Assembly (NCBI RefSeq): GCF_000026365.1
Contig: NC_012995.1
Coordinates: 932,501-996,500 of the forward strand
Source of the DNA: Zygosaccharomyces rouxii
Taxonomy: Eukaryota; Ascomycota; Saccharomycetes; Saccharomycetales; Saccharomycetaceae
DNA: 64,000 bases
Direction: 5' to 3'
Each line of letters starts with the position of its first letter. The first letter of the stretch is position 1. Position numbers and translations under genes: made by a program. Under the pieces are notes generated by a model. That model did no database searches and was not told the origin of the DNA. It was given only the letters and a program-made list of their open reading frames with translations. Below are positions 18,932-29,813 of the stretch, in pieces.

Positions 18932-19225
18932 ATCCGATAGCACCGTCCCATCCACGTGATATGTCTCATATGATTCAAAGGCGCTTTTTTGTTCACGTTA
19001 CCACATCGGATATTTCGGATTCACGACTTGTGTCGCCATAGCTGCACCCTACTAAGTTAGAGAATTAGAGGGTGAAGTAATACACAATTTTGGGTGCATC
19101 GATAGTAGTAAGCTTATAAAAGGATGGCCATTAGTTGCGTACTTTCCTCTGGGTCAATCGTTATTCCCTACCTCAGGAACAAGAGCAAGTTCGCACAATT
19201 CTACAAGAATCACAAATAGAAAAAG
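18932..19225 (+). promoter_or_regulatory. HMX1 promoter with two Aft-type iron-response sites and a TATA box
   Basis: TGCACCC lies at 19043-19049 and its reverse, GGGTGCA, at 19092-19098, about 180 and 130 bases before the HMX1 ATG. The second fully fits the Aft1/Aft2 consensus YRCACCCR; the first differs at the last base. TATAAAA follows at 19115-19121. A CACGTG lies at 18953-18958, just after the CDC9 stop. S. cerevisiae HMX1 is induced by iron starvation through Aft1, so the arrangement fits. Confidence 0.7.
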
Positions 19226-20155
19226 ATGGCTACCATTCCAGCACCTACAGATGTGGGAGCGCTTGCTAATAGAATAAACTTTCACACAAGAGATGCACAT
19301 AACAAAATCAACGCCTATATGAGCGTAAGGCTGGCGTTTGCGCTCAAGCACGGTTGGATCTTTAGACAAGGCATTCTAGCATATTACTACATTTTTCAAG
19401 CCATTGAACAAGAATTGGACCGTATAATGGATCATGCGAGAAATGAAAAGGAAATGCAGATGCAGAATGTCCTGGGGAAATTTTGGATGAATGACTTTAG
19501 GAGGACAGACAGAATTTTCCAAGACCTGACCTTGTTATATTCTCCTGAATTCCCAACCGAATCTAGTCTAGAACAATTTCTAACGAGTGGGAACCACTTA
19601 GCGCCCACACTGCAAGCCTTTGTGGATTCAATCCATAAAAATGTGCAAGAAGAACCTTGTACGATCCTAGCCTATTGTCACGTTTTATACTTGGCACTTT
19701 TCGCAGGTGGTAAAGTGATGAGATCTAATCTCTACAGACATACGGGTCTTTTCCCCAAATTCCAACATCTATCGCCAAGAGAATTGGTACAGAGGGGTAC
19801 GAATTTCTTTACATTCAGTGAAGAAGGTTCTGAAGCTGAAAACAAATTGAGATGGAGGTATAAGAGAGGTTACGAATTAGCCACGAGAGACGAATTAACC
19901 GAAGAACAGAAACAAAAAATCATTTCGGTATCAAGTGAAATTTTCCAATGGAACATGGAGACAATTGCAGAAATCGGTGAATTAAATCGTCAAGAGCTAA
20001 TGGGATCGGTTAGCTTTAGGCTGCTTACCTATTTACATGAGGAGTGGAAACACACCGATAAGTTGTCTAAAAATCAAAAGGATCTTTTGGTATTAGCAGT
20101 TCTCGTGGTACAATTCTTAATTGTCTATCTAGTACTTCGCAGAATCTTGGCATAG
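19226..20155 (+). CDS. HMX1: HMX1, ER-anchored heme oxygenase
   Basis: A heme oxygenase that degrades heme to recover iron under iron limitation, tail-anchored in the ER membrane. It is 309 residues long (S. cerevisiae YLR205C 317). The proximal heme ligand is probably H25 in NFHTRDAHNKINAY. The distal helix is visible around YCHVLYLALFAGGKVMRSNL, including the glycine-rich kink. A C-terminal hydrophobic segment (about 286-307, LLVLAVLVVQFLIVYLVLRR) forms the tail anchor. The upstream region contains Aft-type sites. The gene is flanked by CDC9 (YDL164W) and COX24 (YLR204W), another point where the two duplicated blocks interleave. Confidence 0.95.
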   Translation: MATIPAPTDVGALANRINFHTRDAHNKINAYMSVRLAFALKHGWIFRQGILAYYYIFQAIEQELDRIMDHARNEKEMQMQNVLGKFWMNDFRRTDRIFQDLTLLYSPEFPTESSLEQFLTSGNHLAPTLQAFVDSIHKNVQEEPCTILAYCHVLYLALFAGGKVMRSNLYRHTGLFPKFQHLSPRELVQRGTNFFTFSEEGSEAENKLRWRYKRGYELATRDELTEEQKQKIISVSSEIFQWNMETIAEIGELNRQELMGSVSFRLLTYLHEEWKHTDKLSKNQKDLLVLAVLVVQFLIVYLVLRRILA

Positions 20156-20240
20156 GGGAAAGGAATTACATATATACAGGGATTTAAACACATTCATATA
20201 ATAAAAATAAAAGAATTTCAGATTCGGTTCATATTCATTT

Positions 20241-21076
<836 letters not shown>

Positions 21077-22324
21077 ATGCTTCGTAGCATTCGTCTGTGC
21101 AGACCCATTACCCAACGTCGAACAATCATTGGATTTGTTAGAAATGCATTGGGTTTAGATCCACCACCTTCTCCAGATGATCCAACGCCCGAAAATAGAT
21201 TTCATCTCTGGGACCAATCTCCTGCAGGAGATTTGAGAGAGCGTGCCGCTAGGATAAGAGCATTGGCACAGTGTCCAGTTACCGGTAAAGAAATCAATTA
21301 CACATGCCCGTTATCAGGAATTCCAACACATCATTCGAAGGAAGCATGGGAACAAGACAAAAAATATCATGAATCTAAAAAATGGGAGTTATTGAAGAAA
21401 GTTAACATATATGAACACGATCTTCGCAGTGGTAGACCTTTCCCTGAATTTGACTTCCCACAAGACTTAGAATTTGATAGAACTGTCAATATGACTAATT
21501 GGGACCTTTTCTTTTATACACGACAATTTTATTCAATGGATACAGAATTTCAATTAGCTGCAGTTACTAAGATGTTGAGTTATCCAATTACCATTGCCTC
21601 TGTCTTGAACCAATTTTCACCATATTCTTTAAATCCTAAGGGGCCAATAACGCTGGAGGGTTTAAAGTCCCTAGCGGCACTACGTTACACGTTATACCCC
21701 TTTGAAAATAAGACAGTGGCTGCAACTAAGGATCGCCCAATGAGACTCTTTATTCTGGGTGCAAGAGCTGAAGCTTTACTACCAGGTCACGTTTGGAAAC
21801 AGCTACAATTTTTATTCCCAGAGACAGCTTTCGAATTACATTTTATCGGACCCGAATGTCTTGTCAACAAGGAGAAGCATCAGTACGTGTCAAGTCCTGC
21901 GCCCGTCGTAAAACGTATTGATGAAACATTATCATTTGTCTATCACACGGATTACTTTCATGTTTACCACGATGCACAAGATTTTTTCCCCTACGATCCA
22001 TATTTAGATGCCTTCTTCTGCTTCCATCCAGGTTTTGGAGCTCCAGAGTCAACTAAGTTATGGTTGGAAAAGACCATCCCAGGCTTATTGGAGACTAAAT
22101 GTGCTATTTTTGCTACGGGAGTAAACAAGTCTGCATTATTACGTGATATAAATGCAGTTATGGATAAACATAGTAAGGAAATTGATATATTAATGGAACC
22201 AACAAAGAACATCTATGGATCAACTAAATGGGAACTTAACGATGTAAACCCCCAAGAAGTTTACCAATTCAACATGTACATAGCTGGATTCCGTGGTAAG
22301 AGGTATCATGCTATTGAAATTTAG
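21077..22324 (+). CDS. MSS51: MSS51, mitochondrial COX1 translational activator
   Basis: A mitochondrial inner-membrane-associated protein that activates translation of COX1 mRNA and binds newly made Cox1, coupling synthesis to complex IV assembly. The 415 residues compare with 436 in S. cerevisiae YLR203C. The N-terminus is Arg-rich and presequence-like (LRSIRLCRPITQRRTIIGFV). It is followed by the cysteine/histidine cluster CPVTGKEINYTCPLSGIPTH, which includes CP-type heme-regulatory motifs and resembles a zinc-binding fold. The C-terminal part (about 170-410) contains the conserved alpha/beta region, with segments such as LFILGARAEALLPGHVWKQL and FCFHPGFGAPE. It converges on CDC36. Confidence 0.94.
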   Translation: MLRSIRLCRPITQRRTIIGFVRNALGLDPPPSPDDPTPENRFHLWDQSPAGDLRERAARIRALAQCPVTGKEINYTCPLSGIPTHHSKEAWEQDKKYHESKKWELLKKVNIYEHDLRSGRPFPEFDFPQDLEFDRTVNMTNWDLFFYTRQFYSMDTEFQLAAVTKMLSYPITIASVLNQFSPYSLNPKGPITLEGLKSLAALRYTLYPFENKTVAATKDRPMRLFILGARAEALLPGHVWKQLQFLFPETAFELHFIGPECLVNKEKHQYVSSPAPVVKRIDETLSFVYHTDYFHVYHDAQDFFPYDPYLDAFFCFHPGFGAPESTKLWLEKTIPGLLETKCAIFATGVNKSALLRDINAVMDKHSKEIDILMEPTKNIYGSTKWELNDVNPQEVYQFNMYIAGFRGKRYHAIEI

Positions 22325-22376
22325 GGCTACTTTATACTTGTACATATTATGTTTAACCGCTTAAAAACCGATTCTT

Positions 22377-22386
<10 letters not shown>

Positions 22387-22410
<24 letters not shown>
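22387..22410 (-). repeat. (TAA)8 microsatellite containing the CDC36 stop codon
   Basis: Eight tandem TTA triplets on the plus strand. Read along CDC36, the first is the stop codon and the next seven are in-frame TAA stops. The repeat is followed by a T-rich run on the plus strand. Confidence 0.9.
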
Positions 22411-22983
22411 CATAATAGCATTATAGAAAAGTAGGAAATCTCTTTGACATTTCTCCCACCTTTGAGGATCAAAAAATACATAAGATCCTCGTTCGCTTAA
22501 TCCATCTGACGATACTACCGGCTCCATCTTTGGGTCCTTTGTTAACCATGCCTTCAAGGTTTTGTGATAACGCCAATTGCGTTTACGTAGTTCCAAATAA
22601 GTCAATTCCTGGATTACAGTACCTGGATGTTTGTAAAAAAGGTAAAAAAGAGTTTCATCTTGGAAAAGTGCTACTCTTTGCTGGTCCTGTTGCACACTGT
22701 TAAAGCAGGGCGGCGTCGATTGGGAATGCAATACGTTTGGTATGTTAACAAAAGACTCTGGTATAAAAAATCTAGGTTCTACTTCACTTCTGCTCGTTTC
22801 TGCCCATGGTGATTGAAATGTATCCAGTACTTTATGTCTTTTTGAATCTCTTGGTATTCCCAATGAATGTAGCATAGAAGATAAATCTGCCCCCAAAGTC
22901 ATTGAATGATCATATTTACCAGATAATTCTCGGTCCTCTTGCTTTACCAAGGGCACTAAGGCCTCTAATCCGAACTTATCCAT
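22408..22983 (-). CDS. CDC36: CDC36/NOT2, CCR4-NOT complex subunit
   Basis: A subunit of the CCR4-NOT complex, which works in mRNA deadenylation and transcriptional control. It is 191 residues long, equal to S. cerevisiae Cdc36 (YDL165W). The C-terminal NOT-box region includes LFYLFYKHPGTVIQELTYLE, LRKRNWRYHKTLKAWLTKDP and GSYVFFDPQRWEKCQRDF, typical of NOT2/NOT3/NOT5 proteins. The start at 22983 is a clear ATG. It shares a short 151-base divergent promoter with FAP7, the same arrangement as YDL165W/YDL166C. Its stop codon is the first unit of a (TAA)8 repeat. Confidence 0.95.
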
Positions 22984-23134
22984 CTTTCTTTACCACTTTT
23001 TCTTTTAGTATTTTAGTAGTTTACTGTTCATATTTAAAAGTTCTTTTCATGTTAAACATCGACTACTTGAACTTATACATAAAAGAACCACTTCAAGAAT
23101 AGAATAAGAAAAAGACATATAAAGGAGGGCTGCT

Positions 23135-23731
23135 ATGGAGTCAAGAAGGTATCATCCAAACGTATTAATCACAGGAACACCAGGAAGTGGTAAATCTACT
23201 ACAAGCGAGCTCCTACAGAGACGGTTATCAGATTTCCAGTACTACAATATCTCAGACTTTGCACAAGAGAACGATTGCTTCGATGGGTACGATGAAGGTA
23301 GAAAGTCACACATTGTCGATGAGGATAAACTATTAGATCTCCTGGAACCGCTGCTGAGGAAAGGTGGTAACATCATCGACTGGCACGTTAATGACGTCTT
23401 CCCCGAGAGACTGATAGATCTAGTGGTGGTACTGAGATGTGAAAACTCCATCTTATTCAAGAGATTAAAAAAGAGAGGTTACCACCAAACCAAGATTGAC
23501 GAAAACATAGATGCCGAAATTATGGGCGTTGTCATGCAAGACGCACTGGACTCTTACGAGAAAGAGATTGTCGTAGAACTTACGAGTGATAGCACAGAGC
23601 AGATGGAGAATAACGTAGATAGAATTGTTTCCTGGGTCGAATTGTGGCAGGATCAACACCATTCCGGAGTAACAAATGAACTGCATGAACAAGAAAGCGA
23701 CAGCGAAAGCGAAAGCGAAAGCGATGAATAA
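23135..23731 (+). CDS. FAP7: FAP7, adenylate-kinase-like ATPase for 40S ribosome maturation (hCINAP)
   Basis: An essential nuclear NTPase that acts with uS11/Rps14 during 20S pre-rRNA cleavage and 40S maturation. It is 198 residues long (S. cerevisiae about 197). The Walker A GTPGSGKST lies at residues 14-22. The family signature IIDWHVNDVFPERLIDLVVVL follows in the core, and LKKRGYHQTKIDENIDAEIM forms the lid region. The C-terminus is an acidic tail of repeated Ser-Glu pairs ending SESDE. The gene starts at ATG 23135, 151 bases from the divergent CDC36 start. Confidence 0.95.
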   Translation: MESRRYHPNVLITGTPGSGKSTTSELLQRRLSDFQYYNISDFAQENDCFDGYDEGRKSHIVDEDKLLDLLEPLLRKGGNIIDWHVNDVFPERLIDLVVVLRCENSILFKRLKKRGYHQTKIDENIDAEIMGVVMQDALDSYEKEIVVELTSDSTEQMENNVDRIVSWVELWQDQHHSGVTNELHEQESDSESESESDE

Positions 23732-24033
23732 TTTTCCCTTTAATTTTCGAACCCTTAGAATACGGTAAAATTATCGTTGGAAGACAATGGCTTCTCATTC
23801 TGTAGATATTGGAAGAGTTTTTTGTAACAATAATTTTTCTTAGAATTTATTTTTTTTTTTTTTTTCAATTTTTTTCAACTGACGCAGAGCTCATCGCCTG
23901 AAAAAAATTTTCATCAGATACGTAGTAGAGATCTCTAAACTGAACAAGCGAAGTGATTGAGCTTTAGGAATCCTGGCTTTTTGGCTATTTTTATGGTTTA
24001 TAGGGTACTTAGACAGTCTTCTGGGGTTTGATA
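23732..24033 (+). promoter_or_regulatory. NRP1 upstream region with PAC and RRPE elements
   Basis: The 302-base spacer holds AGCTCATCGC at 23888-23897, the reverse complement of the PAC consensus GCGATGAGCT. An RRPE-like TGAAAAAAATTTTCA follows at 23899-23913. These paired elements mark ribosome-biogenesis regulon promoters in yeast. They lie 120-145 bases before the NRP1 ATG. A poly-T run lies at about 23851-23866. No other gene is evident. Confidence 0.65.
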
Positions 24034-25827
24034 ATGTACTATGTTGTCTTGGAAGTGGAAACGGCGCATTTAATTGAGATTCCTAAGGACCAATGTCGAA
24101 TCGCCAAAATATCTTATCAGTTTGTCAATGCTGAGACTTTACAGGTTCACTACCAGGAAAACCAGGCTCCATTGCATATAATTTCTGAGAACGATAGTAC
24201 CAATTTGCATGAAGCTGTTGCAAATTTGAACGAAGAGATCAATAGAATTGCCGGTGATGAGCCATTTGTTCTATGTTCACTAAATTCAACATGGCATCTC
24301 CGCGTCACTCTATCAAGACAGGCAAGGGATCAGAATTTTGCCCTTCCATCATATTTACAGCATCCCAAGATATTTGATTTGTGGAAGGAATACGAGAGAT
24401 GGTGTGTAAATCATCCCGAGGTAATGCCATTGAGGAAAAATGGCGGTAGACGTATGAAGGATGTTGCGGAACTGGCAAGAGTTTTAGATATTAATGGGCT
24501 GAACTTTAACGATTCTTCATTTGACCTTTCACGTAGTGTGGAAATTCTTCTACGATTGCATCAAAGGTGTTCTACACCTGAAGATATGGCAATGGTTTTA
24601 ACCCATCCCTACGATTCACACATGGACGTTCGCAATTTTCTGCAAGAATGTTCCAAAGTATTGTATTTGAACAATTTACCGCCGGATACGACTCAAAGCG
24701 AATTGGAATCGTGGTTCACACAGTTTGGAGCAAGGCCAGTTGGATTCTGGACGGTTAAAAACATTGTGGAGGAGACTTCAAATGTTAATAACAATTGGAG
24801 TATGAACAATTCACCATATGTGGAGGAACAAGATAGTATTTCGGGATTCGTGGTTTTCCAGACTCATGAAGAAGCCACAGAAGTTCTCACCTTAAATGGT
24901 AGATCTATTTTATCTAATATGGCAAATACAAAGCAGCCAAGAGTTGTCGAACACATTGTTGAAATTCAACCTTCGTCAACAAGGGTCCTTGATAGAGCTC
25001 AAGAAATTTTATCTCCTTTCCCACAGAGTAAGAATAAACCAAGACCTGGCGATTGGAATTGCCCTTCGTGTGGCTTTTCAAATTTCCAGAGACGAACTGC
25101 CTGCTTCCGTTGTTCCTTCCCTGCTACCACAGCTGTTCAAGTTAATACGAAGCAGTATATTAGTGGAGGTCCAGCAGCTAATCTACAGAATGGAAAAATT
25201 ACACCTAGTCCAAGTCAAACTTACTATCCTCTTAACGTTACTCCAACACAAACTGTACCAACACCTCAATCTAGACACAATACAACTATGACACCGCATA
25301 TGGACCAAAGTATGGCGATGTTACATGGTACTGGAGCTGCAGGTGCGGGTGGTAATAATTACCGCTATCCTGGTGCACAATCATTGAATTTTGTTGCTAA
25401 TAACGTTAACAATGGTAATGGCAATGGTAATAATAATAGTGGTAGTAATAATCGTTACAACGGCCAAGGAAACGGTGGGTCGAATGTTCCATTTAGAGCG
25501 GGTGACTGGAAATGTCCCTCTTGTATTTATCACAACTTTGCCAAGAATGTTGTATGTCTACGTTGTGGTGGTCCCAAAATTACAGCTGTAGATCTGGAGA
25601 ATGCAGCTACTACTAGTAATAATATTAATAATAATAATGGTGTCAACCAACACGATGCTAAAGTGGTGGCTAAGAACAACAGCGTTAGTCTATTAGATTT
25701 GACATCAATGGGCTCAACGGTATCGTTAAGTGATAAGTTACCAAATGGTAACGCTACGAGTTCGGCAGCTTATGATGGGTTTGGTGTAGCATTGGATTCT
25801 AGAAGTGTTTCGGAACCCAAATGGTGA
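24034..25827 (+). CDS. NRP1: NRP1, RNA-binding protein with RRM and two RanBP2 zinc fingers
   Basis: A putative RNA-binding protein, found in stress granules in S. cerevisiae (YDL167C, about 719 residues; 597 here). An RRM begins near residue 209 (KVLYLNNLPPDTTQSELESW). Two RanBP2-type zinc fingers follow, one near residue 337 (GDWNCPSCGFSNFQRRTACF) and one near 489 (GDWKCPSCIYHNFAKNVVCL), separated by Asn/Gly/Ser-rich linkers. The N-terminal 200 residues look like a degenerate ERI1-type exonuclease fold (see findings). The frame opens with a TTG at 24028; the first ATG at 24034 gives MYYVVLEVET. PAC and RRPE sites upstream hint at co-regulation with ribosome biogenesis. Confidence 0.93.
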   Translation: MYYVVLEVETAHLIEIPKDQCRIAKISYQFVNAETLQVHYQENQAPLHIISENDSTNLHEAVANLNEEINRIAGDEPFVLCSLNSTWHLRVTLSRQARDQNFALPSYLQHPKIFDLWKEYERWCVNHPEVMPLRKNGGRRMKDVAELARVLDINGLNFNDSSFDLSRSVEILLRLHQRCSTPEDMAMVLTHPYDSHMDVRNFLQECSKVLYLNNLPPDTTQSELESWFTQFGARPVGFWTVKNIVEETSNVNNNWSMNNSPYVEEQDSISGFVVFQTHEEATEVLTLNGRSILSNMANTKQPRVVEHIVEIQPSSTRVLDRAQEILSPFPQSKNKPRPGDWNCPSCGFSNFQRRTACFRCSFPATTAVQVNTKQYISGGPAANLQNGKITPSPSQTYYPLNVTPTQTVPTPQSRHNTTMTPHMDQSMAMLHGTGAAGAGGNNYRYPGAQSLNFVANNVNNGNGNGNNNSGSNNRYNGQGNGGSNVPFRAGDWKCPSCIYHNFAKNVVCLRCGGPKITAVDLENAATTSNNINNNNGVNQHDAKVVAKNNSVSLLDLTSMGSTVSLSDKLPNGNATSSAAYDGFGVALDSRSVSEPKW

Positions 25828-26045
25828 AAAGGTTATAAAAGAATTGCATGCATTTCAGTAGAAATGGGGAGAGTAGATGGTGAGGGAAAATTGTTATTTT
25901 ATCGTTGTAATTTTTTGAATTTGGTTTTAATAGACGCATATATTGTACCATAAATATAAGTTCAGAAGAAGAGGCAAATCTTTTCTTTTATGCTAATAAT
26001 TTATTCATTAATTTCTTTCTTTTGTATATATTTCTAAAGTTCTGT

Positions 26046-27215
<1,170 letters not shown>

Positions 27216-27442
27216 TTAGGTACTCTAGATATCAATACTGAAAGTCCTTTAGGTCTTTCCAATGTCAATTAGTGAAACTAATACCGTATTTGTAAGAAGT
27301 TCAAGTGAAATTTCATCCCGTAAAACAGCTTTTATACCGTTAGATAACACGAGAAAAGAAATCGGTAATAGCATAACGAGGATTCATTGAAGGATCAAGA
27401 GTGTCGGAATCGGATCCCAATCTGCTAGAAACCCCCTGAATT

Positions 27443-28198
27443 ATGTTTAAGCGTCTTTGTCAAGTTTCTCTACGTCGATACCACCCATCTAAAGGGGAAC
27501 ATTTGAATTCAAGTCGACTAGGTCCCCTAAACTACGGTCTAGATTCTCCTCAATATGCAGTATTATCTCACGCTCTTAAGGTTTCAGTACCTGTGGTAGG
27601 GTTTAATGAAAGAGCCATTGTTCATTCTTTGAACCAGCTGAATTATCCATCTACCATGCTGAGTGTTATTGGTGCTTCTAATTCACCCTCGTTGTTGCAT
27701 TCATCGCCAGCTGTAATGGAACTGGTTAAGTTCCATCTAGTGCAGAAGAGGTTGCAACTCTCACAAGATTTGTCCAGTGAGGAGAAACCTAGCTTAGAAG
27801 ATCTATTCATCAAAAGACTCGAATTGAACGTCCCTATAGCTGGTCATCTTTCACAATTGCTATCGCATGTGTCGGTTCCAGGGCCTTTCACAGTGGACAC
27901 TGCACTGCCAGAGTTACATAGATTGTCTGACGATCTAATCTACTACTCGAATGAGAAAGATCACCACGATTTTGCATGGTATTCCAAGAGATTGGGTATT
28001 AGTTGTGCGTACGTGAGCAGTGAACTGTTTATGGCTCAAGATAAGTCACACAATTATGAGGAAACGTTTCAATTTGCTAGAGATAAATTACAACGTACCA
28101 TGCAATTGGGTGAATATTACAACAATACTGAAGAATGGCTATGGTATACACTTCTGAATTCGATTAACTTGGCAAAATCACAAATGGCCAGGGGCTGA
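27443..28198 (+). CDS. COQ9: COQ9, coenzyme Q biosynthesis lipid-binding protein
   Basis: A mitochondrial matrix protein of the CoQ synthome that binds isoprenoid lipids and delivers intermediates to Coq7. It is 251 residues long (S. cerevisiae YLR201C 260). The N-terminus MFKRLCQVSLRRYHPS is a mitochondrial presequence. The TetR-like helical fold contains family segments LHRLSDDLIYYSNEKDHHDF, then WYSKRLGISCAYVSSELFMA. The tail EEWLWYTLLNSINLAKSQ is the C-terminal amphipathic region. It converges on YKE2 with only 35 bases between the stop codons. Confidence 0.94.
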   Translation: MFKRLCQVSLRRYHPSKGEHLNSSRLGPLNYGLDSPQYAVLSHALKVSVPVVGFNERAIVHSLNQLNYPSTMLSVIGASNSPSLLHSSPAVMELVKFHLVQKRLQLSQDLSSEEKPSLEDLFIKRLELNVPIAGHLSQLLSHVSVPGPFTVDTALPELHRLSDDLIYYSNEKDHHDFAWYSKRLGISCAYVSSELFMAQDKSHNYEETFQFARDKLQRTMQLGEYYNNTEEWLWYTLLNSINLAKSQMARG

Positions 28199-28233
28199 TC
28201 TTAACGACTATAGAATTATTTTGTACGTAATCA

Positions 28234-28563
28234 TCAATTGGTATCACCACTACGCAGTTTAATCAACTCAGCTTTAACTCTCTCTTGTTCCTCCTGCTTA
28301 CCTTTGATATTATTCTCACAGCGATCAATTTCAGTTTGAATGAACTCTAACCTTTTACTAACGTTGGTACGAGCATCATCTTGTTCCACTGGCAACAGAA
28401 CGTTACCAGTAAGTTTGTAAACTTTCGAATCAGATTTTAAACCGTTAAACTCATCGTCCACAATCTTATTCTCTTGTAATTGGGTCTCAAGCTTCTGACG
28501 AGCAACTATGAAGTTTTCTAACTCACCCTGCAGTTTTTGATATTGAGCAGCAAGCTCTGACAT
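28234..28563 (-). CDS. YKE2: YKE2/GIM1, prefoldin subunit 6
   Basis: A beta-type prefoldin subunit; the hexameric prefoldin passes nascent actin and tubulin to the CCT chaperonin. The 109 residues are close to the S. cerevisiae length (114). The pattern is two coiled-coil helices (ELAAQYQKLQGELENFIVAR and the Arg/Lys/Glu-rich C-terminal helix) around a beta hairpin, KVYKLTGNVLLPVEQDDART. The start is ATG 28563. It is divergent from PBA1 across a 168-base promoter with a PAC element, as in YLR200W/YLR199C. Confidence 0.95.
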   Translation of the reverse strand: MSELAAQYQKLQGELENFIVARQKLETQLQENKIVDDEFNGLKSDSKVYKLTGNVLLPVEQDDARTNVSKRLEFIQTEIDRCENNIKGKQEEQERVKAELIKLRSGDTN

Positions 28564-28588
28564 TGTTAATTTGGATTGATTTTAATGG

Positions 28589-28598
28589 GCGATGAGCT
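28589..28598. promoter_or_regulatory. PAC element in the YKE2-PBA1 divergent promoter
   Basis: GCGATGAGCT is a perfect PAC consensus (bound by Dot6/Tod6 in S. cerevisiae). It lies 26 bases from the YKE2 ATG and 134 bases from the PBA1 ATG. I see no matching RRPE element beside it. Confidence 0.5.
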
Positions 28599-28731
28599 GG
28601 TCTTGTAGTGTTAAGTACACTTTTTCACTTCAAAGGTTCGCTTTCACAAGATTGACGGTGTACATGTAGGTGATTATAAACCAAAATTAAAGAAATTCGA
28701 ATAAAATTGATTCCAGATTTTATTGGGAAGC

Positions 28732-29630
28732 ATGTTAGTATGTTTAAATCTACTTTATAAGTTTTCAGCTTTCAAATGAGACCCATATCGACTAACATCT
28801 GTACTTTTTGCCTCTAGTTCAAACAATGGAACGAAATTGCTGAGCCTAGGCACCATTTGGATTCACCATTGGCGGTTGGTATTGATGATGAATCCCTACA
28901 AAAAGGTTCTCTACCGCTAGTGGAACTACCAAACATCAATTGGAACAAGTTTCACAAGATCTTCTTGACAACTGGTATCATGGATCCACTTTTCCCTAAG
29001 GAGTTACTGGGTGTAATGAAACTGGGAGACATAAGAACAACCTTGACCATAGATCGAAATCAACAGCATGAAAATGGAGAATACTCTTGGAATTTTGAAG
29101 AGAATTTCCCCAATGAAGTTAATTTAAATGGTGGGCAAGATAATGATGATGGCCAATCGTTAACATTTGTAACGACAGTAGAGGCATTTGGAGATTGTCT
29201 GCTGGTGGGCGTTAAGGAAAATTTCCTCAAAGTTTCCCCCATTATTTACAATCGAATTGCACAAGTTTTACTCTCTGTTTTCGATGGTACGCACCACGAG
29301 TTAAAGGTTTTAGGTACATCTGATAGAATTACAGAATTGAAATCCATTTCACACCTACGCTCCGATTTGCAACCTCCAGAATTTGTTACTGGTTTCATTG
29401 GCAGCATATTGACGCAATTAACTGTCAAGAACATTCCATTCGAAGGTTTTATCGCACCAAGTGAAGGTGCTATTGGCTTTGAAAAGATGTCAATGAATAC
29501 AATGCCCGAATTGATCGATATCTGCGGCCAATGGATTAATGGTAATTCTGAAAAATATAGATCTGAATGTTATAGGCATTGGAGACTCGATAGTGGAGCT
29601 GTAGGCTCGCTATCTGGGTTATACGTATAA
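28732..29630 (+). CDS. PBA1: PBA1, proteasome assembly chaperone 1 (spliced; 6-base coding exon 1)
   Basis: A 20S proteasome assembly chaperone that acts with Add66/Pba2 on the alpha ring. The gene is split. Exon 1 is only ATGTTA (28732-28737), the intron is 28738-28817, and exon 2 is 28818-29630. Joining gives a 272-residue protein beginning MLFKQWNE, which matches S. cerevisiae Pba1 (MLFKQWND, 276 residues, YLR199C, also intron-containing). The C-terminal family segments LQPPEFVTGFIGSILTQL and CYRHWRLDSGAVGSLSGLYV are clear; the final hydrophobic-Tyr-x motif docks into alpha-ring pockets. Without splicing there is no good in-frame ATG at the start of exon 2. Confidence 0.93.
28738..28817 (+). 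other. PBA1 spliceosomal intron (80 bases)
   Basis: The 5' splice site is GTATGT at 28738 and the 3' splice site is CTAG ending at 28817. The probable branch site is GACTAAC (28790-28796), one base off TACTAAC, with the branch A at 28795, 22 bases from the acceptor. The intron position is the same as in S. cerevisiae YLR199C. Confidence 0.9.
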
Positions 29631-29813
29631 TCAAGGAATCAATCATAGTCAGTCACTACAACGCACAATAATAAAAAAATTCTCGCTCGTCTAAATATAC
29701 AGTACACAGGGTTAGAAATCCTATCATTGGTAAATACAGCGTTGATATCGATATTAATTACTCGTAGGTTTGATTTTCTTTTTTATCTATTTTATCCTTG
29801 TTGTTGTTACCTC

